Source: an uncultured Oscillospiraceae bacterium
GTDB taxonomy: Bacteria; Bacillota; Clostridia; Oscillospirales; Ruminococcaceae
Direction: 5' to 3'
Length of the DNA stretch: 64,000 bases
Assembly (NCBI GenBank): GCA_934481385.1
Contig: CAKSPD010000005.1
Coordinates: 77,593 to 141,592 of the forward strand
The notes under the pieces are model-generated. The model worked only from the letters and a program-made list of their open reading frames with translations, was not told the DNA's origin and did not search any database. Position 1 is the first letter of the stretch. Every line of letters starts with the position of its first letter. Below, piece by piece: positions 42,432-50,852 of this stretch. The translations under genes were made by a program, and so were the position numbers.

Positions 42432-43338
42432 TTTTTTCGCTCCGTATCTGCTTTGCCATATCTGATATTTTTTTCAGTCTGTGATTGACTCCTGAACGGC
42501 TTATGGGATTTTCAAGGCTTTCGCCTATCTCTCTTAAAGTCATATCGGAATTGTTAAGCCTTATCATTGCAACTTCTCTTAATTCAGGCGGAATATTTTC
42601 AAGACCGATTTCTCTGTCAACAGTAAGTATATCGTCCGTCTGACTTATAGAGGCATTAACAGTTTTTGAAATATTTGCAGTATCGCAGTTGCACATTCTG
42701 TTTGCTCTGTTACGCAGATTTTTTTCTATTTTGACATTCATAATTTCGAGGGTGCATTGTCTTGCTCCCATATATGTGAGAACATCTTCTATTGATTCGC
42801 TGTCTTTAAGGTAAACTATAAAAGTATTTCTGCGTTTTGAAATTTTAGCTTTAGCTCCGAGTTTAAGAAGTATATCAAGAATAATTTCCGCTTTGGCTTC
42901 TGCTGATGATTTAAATTCAAGATGATATTCCTTTTCCGGACTGCTGACACTTCCGCATATTATAAAAGCTCCCGCAAGAAATGCACATTTAAGGTTACGG
43001 CTCACGAGAATTTTTTCACGTTTTTCCGTTTCGTAAAAGCTGAATATCTGCGAAAGCTCACTGCTGTTCCTTATACTGAACGAATAGAGCAGAGAATTTC
43101 TTATTTTCTTTTCGGGATTTTTTTCAGGAATTATTTTTCCTTTGAAAAGTTCATTGAAAAGTTTTTCAGTAAAGCTTATTATATCAGAATTTTCACTCTG
43201 AATTGTTATAATATCGGTACTCATTTTTTTACCGTAGAGAAGTATTCCGTAAAGACATGCAAATTTTCTTTCATCATTCTTTTCAATAAATGAGAATATT
43301 TCTTTTTTTACGTCATTTGAAAAGGATATGAAAATCAC
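42418..43338 (-). CDS. whiA: WhiA, LAGLIDADG-derived regulator/cell-division factor
   Basis: A 306-residue protein beginning ISFSNDVKKEIFSF, the usual WhiA start. The LAGLIDADG-like domain is present as LKCAFLAGAFIICGSVSSPEKEYHLEF. NRMCNCDTANISKTVNAS and a C-terminal helix-turn-helix (MTLREIGESLENPISRSGVNHRLKKI) follow. WhiA affects cell division or sporulation in Gram-positives. It is co-encoded with rapZ 4 bp upstream, as in most Firmicutes. Confidence 0.95.
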   Translation of the reverse strand: MIFISFSNDVKKEIFSFIEKNDERKFACLYGILLYGKKMSTDIITIQSENSDIISFTEKLFNELFKGKIIPEKNPEKKIRNSLLYSFSIRNSSELSQIFSFYETEKREKILVSRNLKCAFLAGAFIICGSVSSPEKEYHLEFKSSAEAKAEIILDILLKLGAKAKISKRRNTFIVYLKDSESIEDVLTYMGARQCTLEIMNVKIEKNLRNRANRMCNCDTANISKTVNASISQTDDILTVDREIGLENIPPELREVAMIRLNNSDMTLREIGESLENPISRSGVNHRLKKISDMAKQIRSEKNEQK

Positions 43339-43342
43339 TCCC

Positions 43343-44215
43343 TTAATTTTTTCTTTCCTTTGTTATATCACGATGATATTTCTGAACCCTGTAACCCTTT
43401 GAGGTAAGGTATTCAGCCATAAGTTCCGCAAATGTTATTGAACGGTGTTTTCCTCCCGTACAGCCGAATGAAATTACAATCTGACTTTTTCCCTCTCTTA
43501 TATAGAGAGGAAGAAGAAAATCAATAAGGTCCTGAAGTTTCTGCATAAGTATTTTTGACTGTTCAAAACTCATAACATAATCTCTTACGCAGGCATCACA
43601 GCCTGTACGGTTTTTGAGTTCAGGTATATAAAAAGGATTAGGCAGACATCTGACATCAAAGACAAGGTCTGATTCTATTGATGCTCCGTATTTGAATCCG
43701 AAAGATGTAACCTTTACTGCTATTGAATCGGAAATATTTTCAAGAAAAAGATTTCTTATCTGTTCTTTAAGCTGATTAGTTGAAAGATATGAAGTTTCAA
43801 TATAATAATCAGCTATTTCACGGAGCTGTGAAAGCTGTCGTGATTCATAGCTTATAGCCTCCTGAAGATTTCCGTTGAATTTTTCAGCAAGAGGGTGTTT
43901 TCTTCTTGTTTCCTTATATCTTTTTATAAGGACTTCTTCCGTTGCATCTATAAAAACAACTTTTACATCAATATCATTTTCTTTTTTTATATTCTGCCAC
44001 GCTTTAAGGATTTCAAGAAACATATCTCCGGAACGCATATCAACTGCAACAGCAACCTTGTTTATTGACTCCTTTGAATGACGGCATACATCAACAAATT
44101 TTGTTATCAGTGAGGGCGGAATATTATCAATGCAGTAATATCCTATATCCTCCATAACGTCCATTACTGCTGATTTTCCAGAACCCGACATTCCGGTTAC
44201 GATAAGCAAATTCAT
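43343..44215 (-). CDS. rapZ: RapZ/YvcJ-family nucleotide-binding protein
   Basis: A 290-residue P-loop protein: Walker A IVTGMSGSGKSAVMDVMEDIGY, then CIDNIPPSLI, and the C-terminal domain with GCDACVRDYV and ISFGCTGGKHRSITFAELMA. In E. coli RapZ is an RNA adaptor for glucosamine-6-phosphate synthase control; in Firmicutes YvcJ binds GTP/ATP and its role is less clear. It is 12 bp downstream of murB. Confidence 0.95.
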   Translation of the reverse strand: MNLLIVTGMSGSGKSAVMDVMEDIGYYCIDNIPPSLITKFVDVCRHSKESINKVAVAVDMRSGDMFLEILKAWQNIKKENDIDVKVVFIDATEEVLIKRYKETRRKHPLAEKFNGNLQEAISYESRQLSQLREIADYYIETSYLSTNQLKEQIRNLFLENISDSIAVKVTSFGFKYGASIESDLVFDVRCLPNPFYIPELKNRTGCDACVRDYVMSFEQSKILMQKLQDLIDFLLPLYIREGKSQIVISFGCTGGKHRSITFAELMAEYLTSKGYRVQKYHRDITKERKN

Positions 44216-44227
44216 GAAAATTCCTCC

Positions 44228-45142
44228 TTATAATTCCCCTATTATCAGCGGTTCAAGCTCAAGGGAATACCCTGTTTTTTCCTTTACAATAGTTTTAACC
44301 TTTTCACACAGTTCAATTACATCACTGCATGTTGCATTTCCTTTATTTATTACAAATCCGCAATGCTTTGTGCTTACTTCCGCATCACCGCAGGAAAGTC
44401 CTTTAAGACCGCACCGATCTATAAGCAGAGAGGCATAACTTCCCTGAGGTCTTTTGAATGTACTGCCTGCACTTGCATATTCAAGAGGCTGTTTTTCCCT
44501 GCGTCTGCCGATACATTCATTCATAGCGGATTTGATTTCTTCAGGATTTCCTTTTTTAAGACATAATGTTGCTGACAGTATTATTGATTTGTTTTCGGAA
44601 AAAATACTGTGCCTGTAAGAAAGTTTCATATCTTTCTTTAATATTGTGCAGATATTTCCGTTTTCATCAAGATACTGTGCTGATTCGATAATATCCGAAA
44701 TTTCAGAACCATAAGCTCCCGCATTCATAAACAAAGCTCCGCCGATTGTTCCGGGGATACCATAAAGATTTTCCATTCCTGAAAGACCTTTTTTCTGAAC
44801 CTCTGTGCATACAGCAGAAAGCCTTGCACCTGACTGACAGACTATTTTTTCTCCGTTTATCTCTATATCAGAAAAATCACTGCCGAAAAGAAGAACTATT
44901 CCGTTATATCCCTTATCAGAAACTATTATATTGCTTCCCTTTCCTATTACAGTATATCTGATACTGTTTTTCTTCAGAAAGGATACAAGACAGATTACTG
45001 ATTTCACACTGTTTACGCTTATAAGGGCATCGCATTTTCCGCCTATTTTAAAAGTATTGTATTCTTTCAGACTGCACTCCGGTATAAAAGTGCAGTCAAG
45101 CTTAATGCAAAGGTCTGATAATTCTTTTATATATGTTAGCAT
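44228..45142 (-). CDS. murB: MurB, UDP-N-acetylenolpyruvoylglucosamine reductase
   Basis: The 304-residue FAD enzyme makes UDP-MurNAc in peptidoglycan synthesis. Motifs: NTFKIGGKCDALI, VIGKGSNIIVSDKGYNG, GIPGTIGGALFMNAGAYGSE, the SYRHSIF segment, ASAGSTFKRP (the Ser proton donor) and HCGFVINKGNATCSDVIEL. It lies 25 bp after hprK. Confidence 0.96.
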   Translation of the reverse strand: MLTYIKELSDLCIKLDCTFIPECSLKEYNTFKIGGKCDALISVNSVKSVICLVSFLKKNSIRYTVIGKGSNIIVSDKGYNGIVLLFGSDFSDIEINGEKIVCQSGARLSAVCTEVQKKGLSGMENLYGIPGTIGGALFMNAGAYGSEISDIIESAQYLDENGNICTILKKDMKLSYRHSIFSENKSIILSATLCLKKGNPEEIKSAMNECIGRRREKQPLEYASAGSTFKRPQGSYASLLIDRCGLKGLSCGDAEVSTKHCGFVINKGNATCSDVIELCEKVKTIVKEKTGYSLELEPLIIGEL

Positions 45143-45167
45143 TTTTATCTCCTTATGCGAGAATTAA

Positions 45168-46127
45168 TTAAAAAGTATCATAGCTCTTGATTGTTTCCTT
45201 GCTGTCGGAATCCATTCCAAGACGGTCAAGAAGTTCCTGAGCAGCATTATATCCCATTTTTTTCTGTCTGTTGTTCATAGCAGCTACTTCAAGGATAACT
45301 GCAAGATTTCTGCCGGGCTTTACAGGTATTGTAAGGGACGGAATTTTTACTCCGAGAATTGAGATAAATTCTGTATCAACACCCATTCTGTCATAAATCT
45401 TTTCAGGGTCCCATTGTTCCATTTCAACTATAAGGTCAATTTTTTCAGTCATCTTGATAGCACCCATACCGAAAAGACGTCTTGCATTTATAATTCCTAT
45501 GCCACGAAGTTCAAGAAAATGTCTGATATTATCAGGAGAACTTCCGACAAGGCTTATATTTGATACTTTCTTGATTTCAACGGCATCATCTGCAACAAGT
45601 CTGTGACCTCTTTTTACAAGTTCAATAGCTGTTTCACTTTTTCCTACACCGCTTTCACCTGTTATGAAAACACCTTCGCCATAGATTTCAATGAGAACGC
45701 CATGACGGGTAATTCTCGGAGCAAGATTAAGATTGAGAAATGCAATAAGACTTGCCATAAATGCAGATGTGCTTTCCTTTGAACGCAGAAGCGGAACTTC
45801 AAATTCCTTTGCAAATTCAAGCATTTCAGGGAAAGCAGGAAGTTCTCTTGCAATGATGAGAGCAGGAATTTTATATGACATAAGTGTTTTCAGTCTGTCA
45901 TATCTTGTTTTTTCATCAAGTGTTGAAAGATAAGCAAATTCCATTTTTCCGACAATCTGTATTCTTTCGGGATTGAAATATTCATAAAATCCCATAAGCT
46001 GAAAGCCCGGTCTGTTTACTTCATTTTCCTCAACAAGTATTTTATCTGTTTCACCGGGGGTATATATTACCTCAAGTGAAAGTTCATCAATTATTTTTTT
46101 CAATGAAACATTAAATTTATCTGCCAT
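45168..46127 (-). CDS. hprK: HprK, HPr(Ser) kinase/phosphorylase
   Basis: A 319-residue bifunctional enzyme that phosphorylates and dephosphorylates Ser46 of HPr, the trigger of carbon catabolite repression in Firmicutes. Visible are the Walker A GESGVGKSETAIELVKRGH, RLVADDAVEI, the family signature ELRGIGIINARRLFGMGAI and the C-terminal VAAMNNRQKKMGYNAA. The presence of HprK implies a PTS with CcpA-type control, relevant to the glg and pfkA genes nearby. Confidence 0.96.
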   Translation of the reverse strand: MADKFNVSLKKIIDELSLEVIYTPGETDKILVEENEVNRPGFQLMGFYEYFNPERIQIVGKMEFAYLSTLDEKTRYDRLKTLMSYKIPALIIARELPAFPEMLEFAKEFEVPLLRSKESTSAFMASLIAFLNLNLAPRITRHGVLIEIYGEGVFITGESGVGKSETAIELVKRGHRLVADDAVEIKKVSNISLVGSSPDNIRHFLELRGIGIINARRLFGMGAIKMTEKIDLIVEMEQWDPEKIYDRMGVDTEFISILGVKIPSLTIPVKPGRNLAVILEVAAMNNRQKKMGYNAAQELLDRLGMDSDSKETIKSYDTF

Positions 46128-46163
46128 AGAAATTCTCCTTTTAACTTATGCCGAAACATAAAT

Positions 46164-47342
46164 TCAGTTTAATATAAATGATTTATAGTCAAGCTTTATA
46201 AGCTCTGACTTAATATCCGAAAAATCTTCCTCATAAAGATTATTTCCGCAAAGACGTATTATAACTTTGAATTTTTCCATATCCTTTTTGATAATACGCA
46301 TAATTTTTTTTGCATCTGTGGCATAGTCACCTGAAAATTCGTATACTTTTCCGTCAGATGTTTCAATTGTGCCGAGTTCATCAAAATCTATTTTAACCAC
46401 AAGCATAGCTGTTGAAAGAAGTTCAGGACGGAAAACTTCTTCATCACCGCTTAATATATCCGTTGCCGATACTTCAAGCATAGAAGGAACAGTATTCTTT
46501 ACAGCAGTCTGATAAAGGTCATTTGCAAGTGTTACAAGAGCCGTATAGCGTCCGCTTTCTTCAACATCACCGCCTATATATTCAATATCGCTTTCACGAA
46601 ACGGAGGAAATACTATATCAGCATAGATTATATTGTCAAATCCTGCAAGTGTTATTTCATCTGCAAGACTTTCAACATATTCAACAGCATCATATGAAAA
46701 CGGATTAAGCCACGGCTTTCCGCCGTTATAGGGACTGTCATCAAGCCATATTGAACCGCTGTCAGCTATTCTGTATCCCGCATCAGGATATGACGAAGGA
46801 TATATATTATCATCAAGAACGCTCATATATGCCATTGATTTAAGTCCTGATTCCTCTATAACTGATACTATTTCAGAAAGTTCAAGATATGAAACTATTG
46901 CTCCGGAATAGCTTGTTCCACGCACTTCTGAAGAATAATATATTTTTCCTCCTGAAAGCTTTAAGGGGACTACTGCATATTCAAATCCGGAATCCTTTAT
47001 TTCTTCAAGCTCATATTCAAGAGAATCAGTATCATCAAGACTGCTCCGGCTTAAAAATGAACAATTATAGACCTTTTCCATATCTTCAAGAGAATCAGAA
47101 CTGTTTCCGGAATCCTCACTTGTTCCGGAAGAAGCAGAACTGTTTCCGAGGGAAGAAATACTGCTGTCGCCTTTTTTCTGGGTATATCTCAGAATAGGTT
47201 CAGCAACGCTGTATCCGACAAATAAAAGTCCTCCCGTCAGAAAAACTGTAAGAGCTATATTTATAAAGCGTCCTCTGCCTTTTTTATAATATCTTTTTTC
47301 TTTTGTTTTATAAATTTTCCTTCCTCTGTTTTTAAATTTCAT
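46164..47342 (-). CDS. Membrane-anchored DUF4015 putative glycoside hydrolase
   Basis: The 392-residue protein has a Lys/Arg-rich N-terminus, one transmembrane helix (FINIALTVFLTGGLLFVGYSV, residues about 27-47) and a Ser/Gly-rich linker (residues 60-85), then an extracellular TIM-barrel-like domain. PWLNPFSYDAVEYVESLADE and AGFDNIIYADIVFPPF resemble the WVNPYDKRVWDY and FDYVRFP motifs of DUF4015. A polysaccharide substrate, perhaps cell-wall, is inferred. It lies between the rnfA-like gene and hprK in the long operon. Confidence 0.78.
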   Translation of the reverse strand: MKFKNRGRKIYKTKEKRYYKKGRGRFINIALTVFLTGGLLFVGYSVAEPILRYTQKKGDSSISSLGNSSASSGTSEDSGNSSDSLEDMEKVYNCSFLSRSSLDDTDSLEYELEEIKDSGFEYAVVPLKLSGGKIYYSSEVRGTSYSGAIVSYLELSEIVSVIEESGLKSMAYMSVLDDNIYPSSYPDAGYRIADSGSIWLDDSPYNGGKPWLNPFSYDAVEYVESLADEITLAGFDNIIYADIVFPPFRESDIEYIGGDVEESGRYTALVTLANDLYQTAVKNTVPSMLEVSATDILSGDEEVFRPELLSTAMLVVKIDFDELGTIETSDGKVYEFSGDYATDAKKIMRIIKKDMEKFKVIIRLCGNNLYEEDFSDIKSELIKLDYKSFILN

Positions 47343-47366
47343 TTTATTATACTCCTAATACTGCTC

Positions 47367-47927
47367 TTATTTTAAAGTCCATACTGCCATTGATATAATC
47401 CCAAGATATACAAGCATTGCCGGAACACCTCTGAAAGATGCGGGAACTTTTGCACAGTTTAGTCTTTTATATGCCGAAGATACAAAGACAGATGCTATTA
47501 TAAATCCGATTCCCGATTGTATACCGCAGGAAATATAATCTGAAATTCCTGTATTTTCAGGATTCTGATGAATAAGATAAAGAGTTCCCATTACTGCACA
47601 GTTGAATGCTGATATATGAATATATTTTCTTAATTTCAGATAAAGCTTTCTGCTTATCTTAAACAGAATAAAAAGGCTTGAAAGATAAATTATTCCTGTT
47701 ATAAGAACATATGCAAAAAGCCGGAAATTTTCAAAATATCCGTTTAAAAATCTGTCTGCAAAATAAGCACCTGCCGAACCGAATGCTGTAAAAATGCAGA
47801 TAATAAAAGCTGTTCCCATAAAACTGCGTTTATTTTTTGCAGATATAAACACAGTGCTTGTGCCGAGTGCCTGTGTAAAGATAAGATTTCCGGCAAGCTG
47901 TGAAAGAAAACTTACTATCAGAAACAT
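47367..47927 (-). CDS. RnfA/NqrE-like membrane protein missing one cluster cysteine
   Basis: About 186 residues with six helices. It aligns by eye with RnfA: QALGTSTVFISAKNK against FLGLCPFMGVSKK, and SAFNCAVMGTLYL and KVPASFRGVPAMLVYLGIIS against TTNCAVLGVALL and [20 protein letters not shown]. RnfA/RnfE each supply two cysteines to an intramembrane [2Fe-2S]; here the first is Ser (S24) and the second is kept (C110). I use the ATG at 47927 because AAGGA lies 9 bp upstream; an ATG at 47975 lies within the previous gene. Confidence 0.8.
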   Translation of the reverse strand: MFLIVSFLSQLAGNLIFTQALGTSTVFISAKNKRSFMGTAFIICIFTAFGSAGAYFADRFLNGYFENFRLFAYVLITGIIYLSSLFILFKISRKLYLKLRKYIHISAFNCAVMGTLYLIHQNPENTGISDYISCGIQSGIGFIIASVFVSSAYKRLNCAKVPASFRGVPAMLVYLGIISMAVWTLK

Positions 47928-47932
47928 TTTTT

Positions 47933-48523
47933 CTAATCCTTTCCGGCTGAACGGATTTTTCTGTAAATTCCGCACATTATTCCAAGAATTATAAAACCGC
48001 CGAAAGGCAGTCCTGCTCCCTCAATCGTCATACTGATATTCATTACTTTATTGTTTATAGTTCCGTATGCAATAAGCTCCCTCAAAGCTCCTGAAACAAG
48101 CATAACCACATCAAATCCGAGTATGTAAAAAACAAGATTTCCGATAAGCTCTCTGAATCCGAGTTTTAAAAAACGGTTCTGTGTCTGATAAACTATAAGT
48201 GAATTTACTGCTATAAGAGGAAAATATATTCCTGTCCGTTCAACAGACTGCGGATATATCATCATTGTAAGCTCACGCACAGGAACATAAAGCAATGAGC
48301 TTATTGCTGATATGCATATTACTCTTAAAGCATACGGGAATTTTTTCGGTATGAAGTACGCAAGAACATCAGAAAGAAATGTGATTACTGAAAAAGCATA
48401 TACAAGAGCAAGCGAATCCCTGAATGATGTTGTGCATATTATCACAGGAGATATTATCATTCCTGCTGAAAGAACTGTATTATCTCTGAGAAGTCCGTCA
48501 GTAATATGAATTTTATTTTCCAT
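47933..48523 (-). CDS. RnfE/NqrD-like membrane protein lacking both cluster cysteines
   Basis: A 196-residue, six-helix protein matching RnfE: LLRDNTVLSAGMIISPVII against LWKNNSALVQLLGLCPLLA, GIYFPLIAVNSLIVYQTQNR against [20 protein letters not shown], and VSGALRELIAYGTI against LGSLREIIGNGTL. Both cysteines that hold the intramembrane cluster read Ser (S25, S108). The start MENKIHITDG at 48523 overlaps the rnfD-like stop by 11 bp. Confidence 0.8.
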   Translation of the reverse strand: MENKIHITDGLLRDNTVLSAGMIISPVIICTTSFRDSLALVYAFSVITFLSDVLAYFIPKKFPYALRVICISAISSLLYVPVRELTMMIYPQSVERTGIYFPLIAVNSLIVYQTQNRFLKLGFRELIGNLVFYILGFDVVMLVSGALRELIAYGTINNKVMNISMTIEGAGLPFGGFIILGIMCGIYRKIRSAGKD

Positions 48524-49469
48524 CTGATTCACTCTTTTCTGTTTTTTCCTCTGAGGCATATCTGTCCGCTTTAAGCTGTATTGACTTAAAGAAAAGTGAA
48601 ACAGGAGTCATTATAACAGATACTGCCGGAATCATATTTTCCTTTGCTGTTGTAAGAATTATTATATATGCTGTAACTGATATGAAAAGTCCATAGAAAA
48701 AGGCATAATAATTATTCAGCGGAGCAACTCTTTTATCTGATACTATGTATACTGATGAAAAAAGAAACATATTTGTTGCTATAATATATTTAAGTGAATC
48801 AGCTCTGCTTTCAGAAACCGGAACAGTAAATGCCATAAAAAGAAGTCCTGCTATAACACCGGTAAAAGCTCCGAATGATACAGCTTTTCTGAAAACAAGC
48901 ACAACTGAAATAATTATAAGCAGAAGTATACTTACAGTTCCCACAGCTCCACGGAAATTTCCTATAAGCAAATCAAAATCAGATATATTTATATTTCCGG
49001 CATTGTTGAAATCATAGGAAAGCGAATGGGCAAGAACTGCGTTTTCAGCCGTAATGTCAAGTTTTTTTTCGGGCGAGGGATACATAAGAATTTCATTTCC
49101 CCACGATGTAAGAGCAAAAAGGTATCCGACTGCACAGGGCGAAAATATTATATTTTTACGTCCGCCGAAAAGATTTTTTCCGACAAGTACAGCAAAGGCA
49201 CATGCAACAGCAGGGATTCTGAAATCAACTGATGCAGGCATCATAAGTGATATTGCAAGTCCGTCCGCAAGTGATATAAGGTCATCAGAAGTATATTTCT
49301 TTTTCATAAACCAAAGTGATAACCAGTCACATACAAATGATACTGCCATACAGATTCCTGCCATTATAAGCGTACGGATTCCGTAATAAAAATATGCCAT
49401 AACCTCAAGCGAACCGAGTGTTATTATTATATCAGTACAGGAAAGAGTATATTTTTTATGAATACTCAT
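48513..49469 (-). CDS. RnfD/NqrB-like membrane protein without the flavinylation motif
   Basis: A 318-residue protein with about ten helices. LADGLAISLMMPASVDFRIP, VLVGKNLFGGRKNIIFSPCA, VGYLFALTSWGNE and GNFRGAVGTVSILLLIIISV line up with RnfD segments around the lipid- and FMN-facing helices. The DxxSGATPL motif whose Thr carries covalent FMN is absent; the corresponding stretch reads DITAENAVLAHSL. A polar Glu/Lys tail ends the protein. It shares one base with the rpe stop. No rnfB, rnfC or rnfG is in the window. Confidence 0.8.
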   Translation of the reverse strand: MSIHKKYTLSCTDIIITLGSLEVMAYFYYGIRTLIMAGICMAVSFVCDWLSLWFMKKKYTSDDLISLADGLAISLMMPASVDFRIPAVACAFAVLVGKNLFGGRKNIIFSPCAVGYLFALTSWGNEILMYPSPEKKLDITAENAVLAHSLSYDFNNAGNINISDFDLLIGNFRGAVGTVSILLLIIISVVLVFRKAVSFGAFTGVIAGLLFMAFTVPVSESRADSLKYIIATNMFLFSSVYIVSDKRVAPLNNYYAFFYGLFISVTAYIIILTTAKENMIPAVSVIMTPVSLFFKSIQLKADRYASEEKTEKSESDGK

Positions 49470-50131
49470 CAGTCAACCGCTTTCCTCAGGTCATCAGCAG
49501 TTTGTTTAAGATTTTCAGCACGGAAAAGATAACTGCCTGATACAAGAACATTTGCACCTGCTTTTTTAACAATGGGTGCTGTCTTATCATCAATGCCACC
49601 GTCAACCTGAATATCAATATCAAGATTATTCTGCTGTGCATAACTGCGTACAGCTTTTATCTTATCTGACATATCAATAAATTTCTGACCGCCGAATCCG
49701 GGTTCTACCGTCATTACAAGAACCATATCAAGATATTTCATATAAGGGAAAACGCTTTCAGCAGGTGTATTGGGTTTCAGTGCGATTGCTCTTTTGACAT
49801 GCGGAACTTTGTAAAGTTCTTCAATTGTTTCCATAGTGTCGCTTTCGCTCTCAATATGAAAAGTAATTATATCCGCACCGGCATCAGCAAAAGCTTTTAT
49901 ATATTTAAGCGGTCTGGTTATCATAAGATGAACATCAAGAGTCATTTCAGGCGGAAGTTTCTGAATACTTTTAAGAACAGGAATTCCGTATGAAATATTG
50001 TTTACGAAAATTCCGTCCATAACATCAAAATGAATCATATCTATTGAAGCTTTCTGAAGCTTTCGGATTTCTGATTCAAGATTAAGCAAATCAGCACTCA
50101 GAACAGAGGCTGAAACTTTATAATTATGCAA
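49469..50131 (-). CDS. rpe: Rpe, ribulose-phosphate 3-epimerase (TTG start)
   Basis: A 220-residue TIM-barrel pentose-phosphate enzyme: VSASVLSADLLNLESEI, MIHFDVMDGIFVNNISYG, LDVHLMITRPLKYI, VMTVEPGFGGQKFI and IQVDGGIDDKTAPIVKKAGANV. All metal and acid residues (HFDVMDG, DVHLM, DGGI) are present. The initiating codon is TTG (50131-50129), with AAAGGA about 11 bp upstream; the nearby ATG is out of frame. It is the first gene of the rpe-rnf-like-DUF4015-hprK-dnaE run. Confidence 0.93.
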   Translation of the reverse strand: MHNYKVSASVLSADLLNLESEIRKLQKASIDMIHFDVMDGIFVNNISYGIPVLKSIQKLPPEMTLDVHLMITRPLKYIKAFADAGADIITFHIESESDTMETIEELYKVPHVKRAIALKPNTPAESVFPYMKYLDMVLVMTVEPGFGGQKFIDMSDKIKAVRSYAQQNNLDIDIQVDGGIDDKTAPIVKKAGANVLVSGSYLFRAENLKQTADDLRKAVD

Positions 50132-50171
50132 AGCTTTATCATTCCTTTAACTATAATATTATACATCTATT

Positions 50172-50200
50172 ATTATATAATATTTATGCTGAAACGTCAA
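50172..50200 (-). promoter_or_regulatory. SigA-type promoter for the rpe-to-dnaE gene run
   Basis: On the minus strand: TTGACG (50200-50195), 17-bp spacer, TATAAT (50177-50172). It is divergent from the rpsO promoter, about 80 bp away. No other convincing promoter was seen between rpe and dnaE. Confidence 0.8.
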
Positions 50201-50281
50201 TAACATCTAAAAAGTTTTTTCAGAAGTTTTTAAAGTATGCAGGAATTTTATAAGTTAAAAATAAAAAATATTTTTTGCCTA

Positions 50282-50310
50282 TTTACAAATCGTTTTCCTT
50301 GTGATATAAT
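50282..50310 (+). promoter_or_regulatory. SigA-type promoter of rpsO
   Basis: TTTACA (50282-50287), 17-bp spacer, TATAAT (50305-50310), extended by TGA. It gives a leader of about 94 nt. Confidence 0.88.
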
Positions 50311-50316
50311 AATATC

Positions 50317-50410
50317 ACCGTTTACTTAGATGAGGGCTTGTCCTCGGATTGTTTTCACCCGTTTCTACGTTTGCGGAATATCAAATTTTATTATAAAGAG
50401 GTGCTTTTAA
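50317..50410 (+). promoter_or_regulatory. rpsO 5' leader, possible S15 autoregulatory RNA
   Basis: The leader includes a GAGG-GCUUGU-CCUC hairpin (about 50331-50346) and a CACC run near 50356 that could pair with the GAGGUG ribosome-binding site (50398-50403). S15 controls its own mRNA in several bacteria by leader structures. I cannot match this to a described S15 class by eye. Confidence 0.4.
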
Positions 50411-50677
50411 ATGCTTCTTAAAGAAGAAAAAACTGCTGTTATCGAAGCTAACAGAACTCATGCAAACGACACTGGTTCTCCTGAAGTTCAGATTGCTATA
50501 CTCACAAGAAGAATCAATGACCTTACTGAACATCTTAAAGTTCACAAGAAAGACCACCACTCAAGAAGAGGTCTTTTAAAGATGGTTGGTCACAGACGTA
50601 ACCTTCTTAACTATCTCAAGAAGAAGGACATCAACAGATACCGTGCTGTTATCGAAAAGCTTGGTATCCGTAAGTAA
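50411..50677 (+). CDS. rpsO: Ribosomal protein S15
   Basis: The 88-residue protein starts [20 protein letters not shown] and has [42 protein letters not shown] and [20 protein letters not shown], the full S15 fold. It binds 16S rRNA helices 20-22 in the 30S platform. Codon use is strongly biased, as expected for high expression. It is followed by a terminator-like hairpin, then the pnp leader. Confidence 0.98.
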   Translation: MLLKEEKTAVIEANRTHANDTGSPEVQIAILTRRINDLTEHLKVHKKDHHSRRGLLKMVGHRRNLLNYLKKKDINRYRAVIEKLGIRK

Positions 50678-50692
50678 TTTTTTATCGTTGAA

Positions 50693-50733
50693 AAAGGCAG
50701 GGGTTTTTTCGCTTCTGCCTTTAGATGTTTTTT
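50693..50733 (+). terminator. Terminator after rpsO
   Basis: An 8-bp stem AAAGGCAG / CTGCCTTT (50693-50700 and 50715-50722) with a loop that itself contains six Ts; TTTTTT follows at 50728-50733. Readthrough into pnp is possible. Confidence 0.65.
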
Positions 50734-50759
50734 AATAATATAATAATATGCAGTAAACA

Positions 50760-50822
50760 AGCTTTTAGCATTAAGCTGTGATTTTATGCACTGTTATGAA
50801 ATTACAGCTTATTGCTAAGGCT
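50760..50822 (+). promoter_or_regulatory. Long near-perfect stem-loop in the pnp leader
   Basis: The arm at 50760-50784 (containing TTAGCATTAAGCTGTGATTT) pairs with 50799-50822 (containing AAATTACAGCTTATTGCTAA) over about 22 bp with one U-U mismatch, one G-U and one bulge; the loop has 14 nt. E. coli pnp carries a comparable RNase III-cut hairpin used for PNPase autocontrol. Here the position is similar, between rpsO and pnp. Confidence 0.7.
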
Positions 50823-50852
50823 GTGACTGCGAATTTTACAGGAGGATATTAT

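Noticed and set aside
47367..49469. A functional Rnf ferredoxin:NAD oxidoreductase
   Set aside because: RnfB, RnfC and RnfG are absent here, and the FMN and most Fe-S ligands appear missing in RnfD, E and A.
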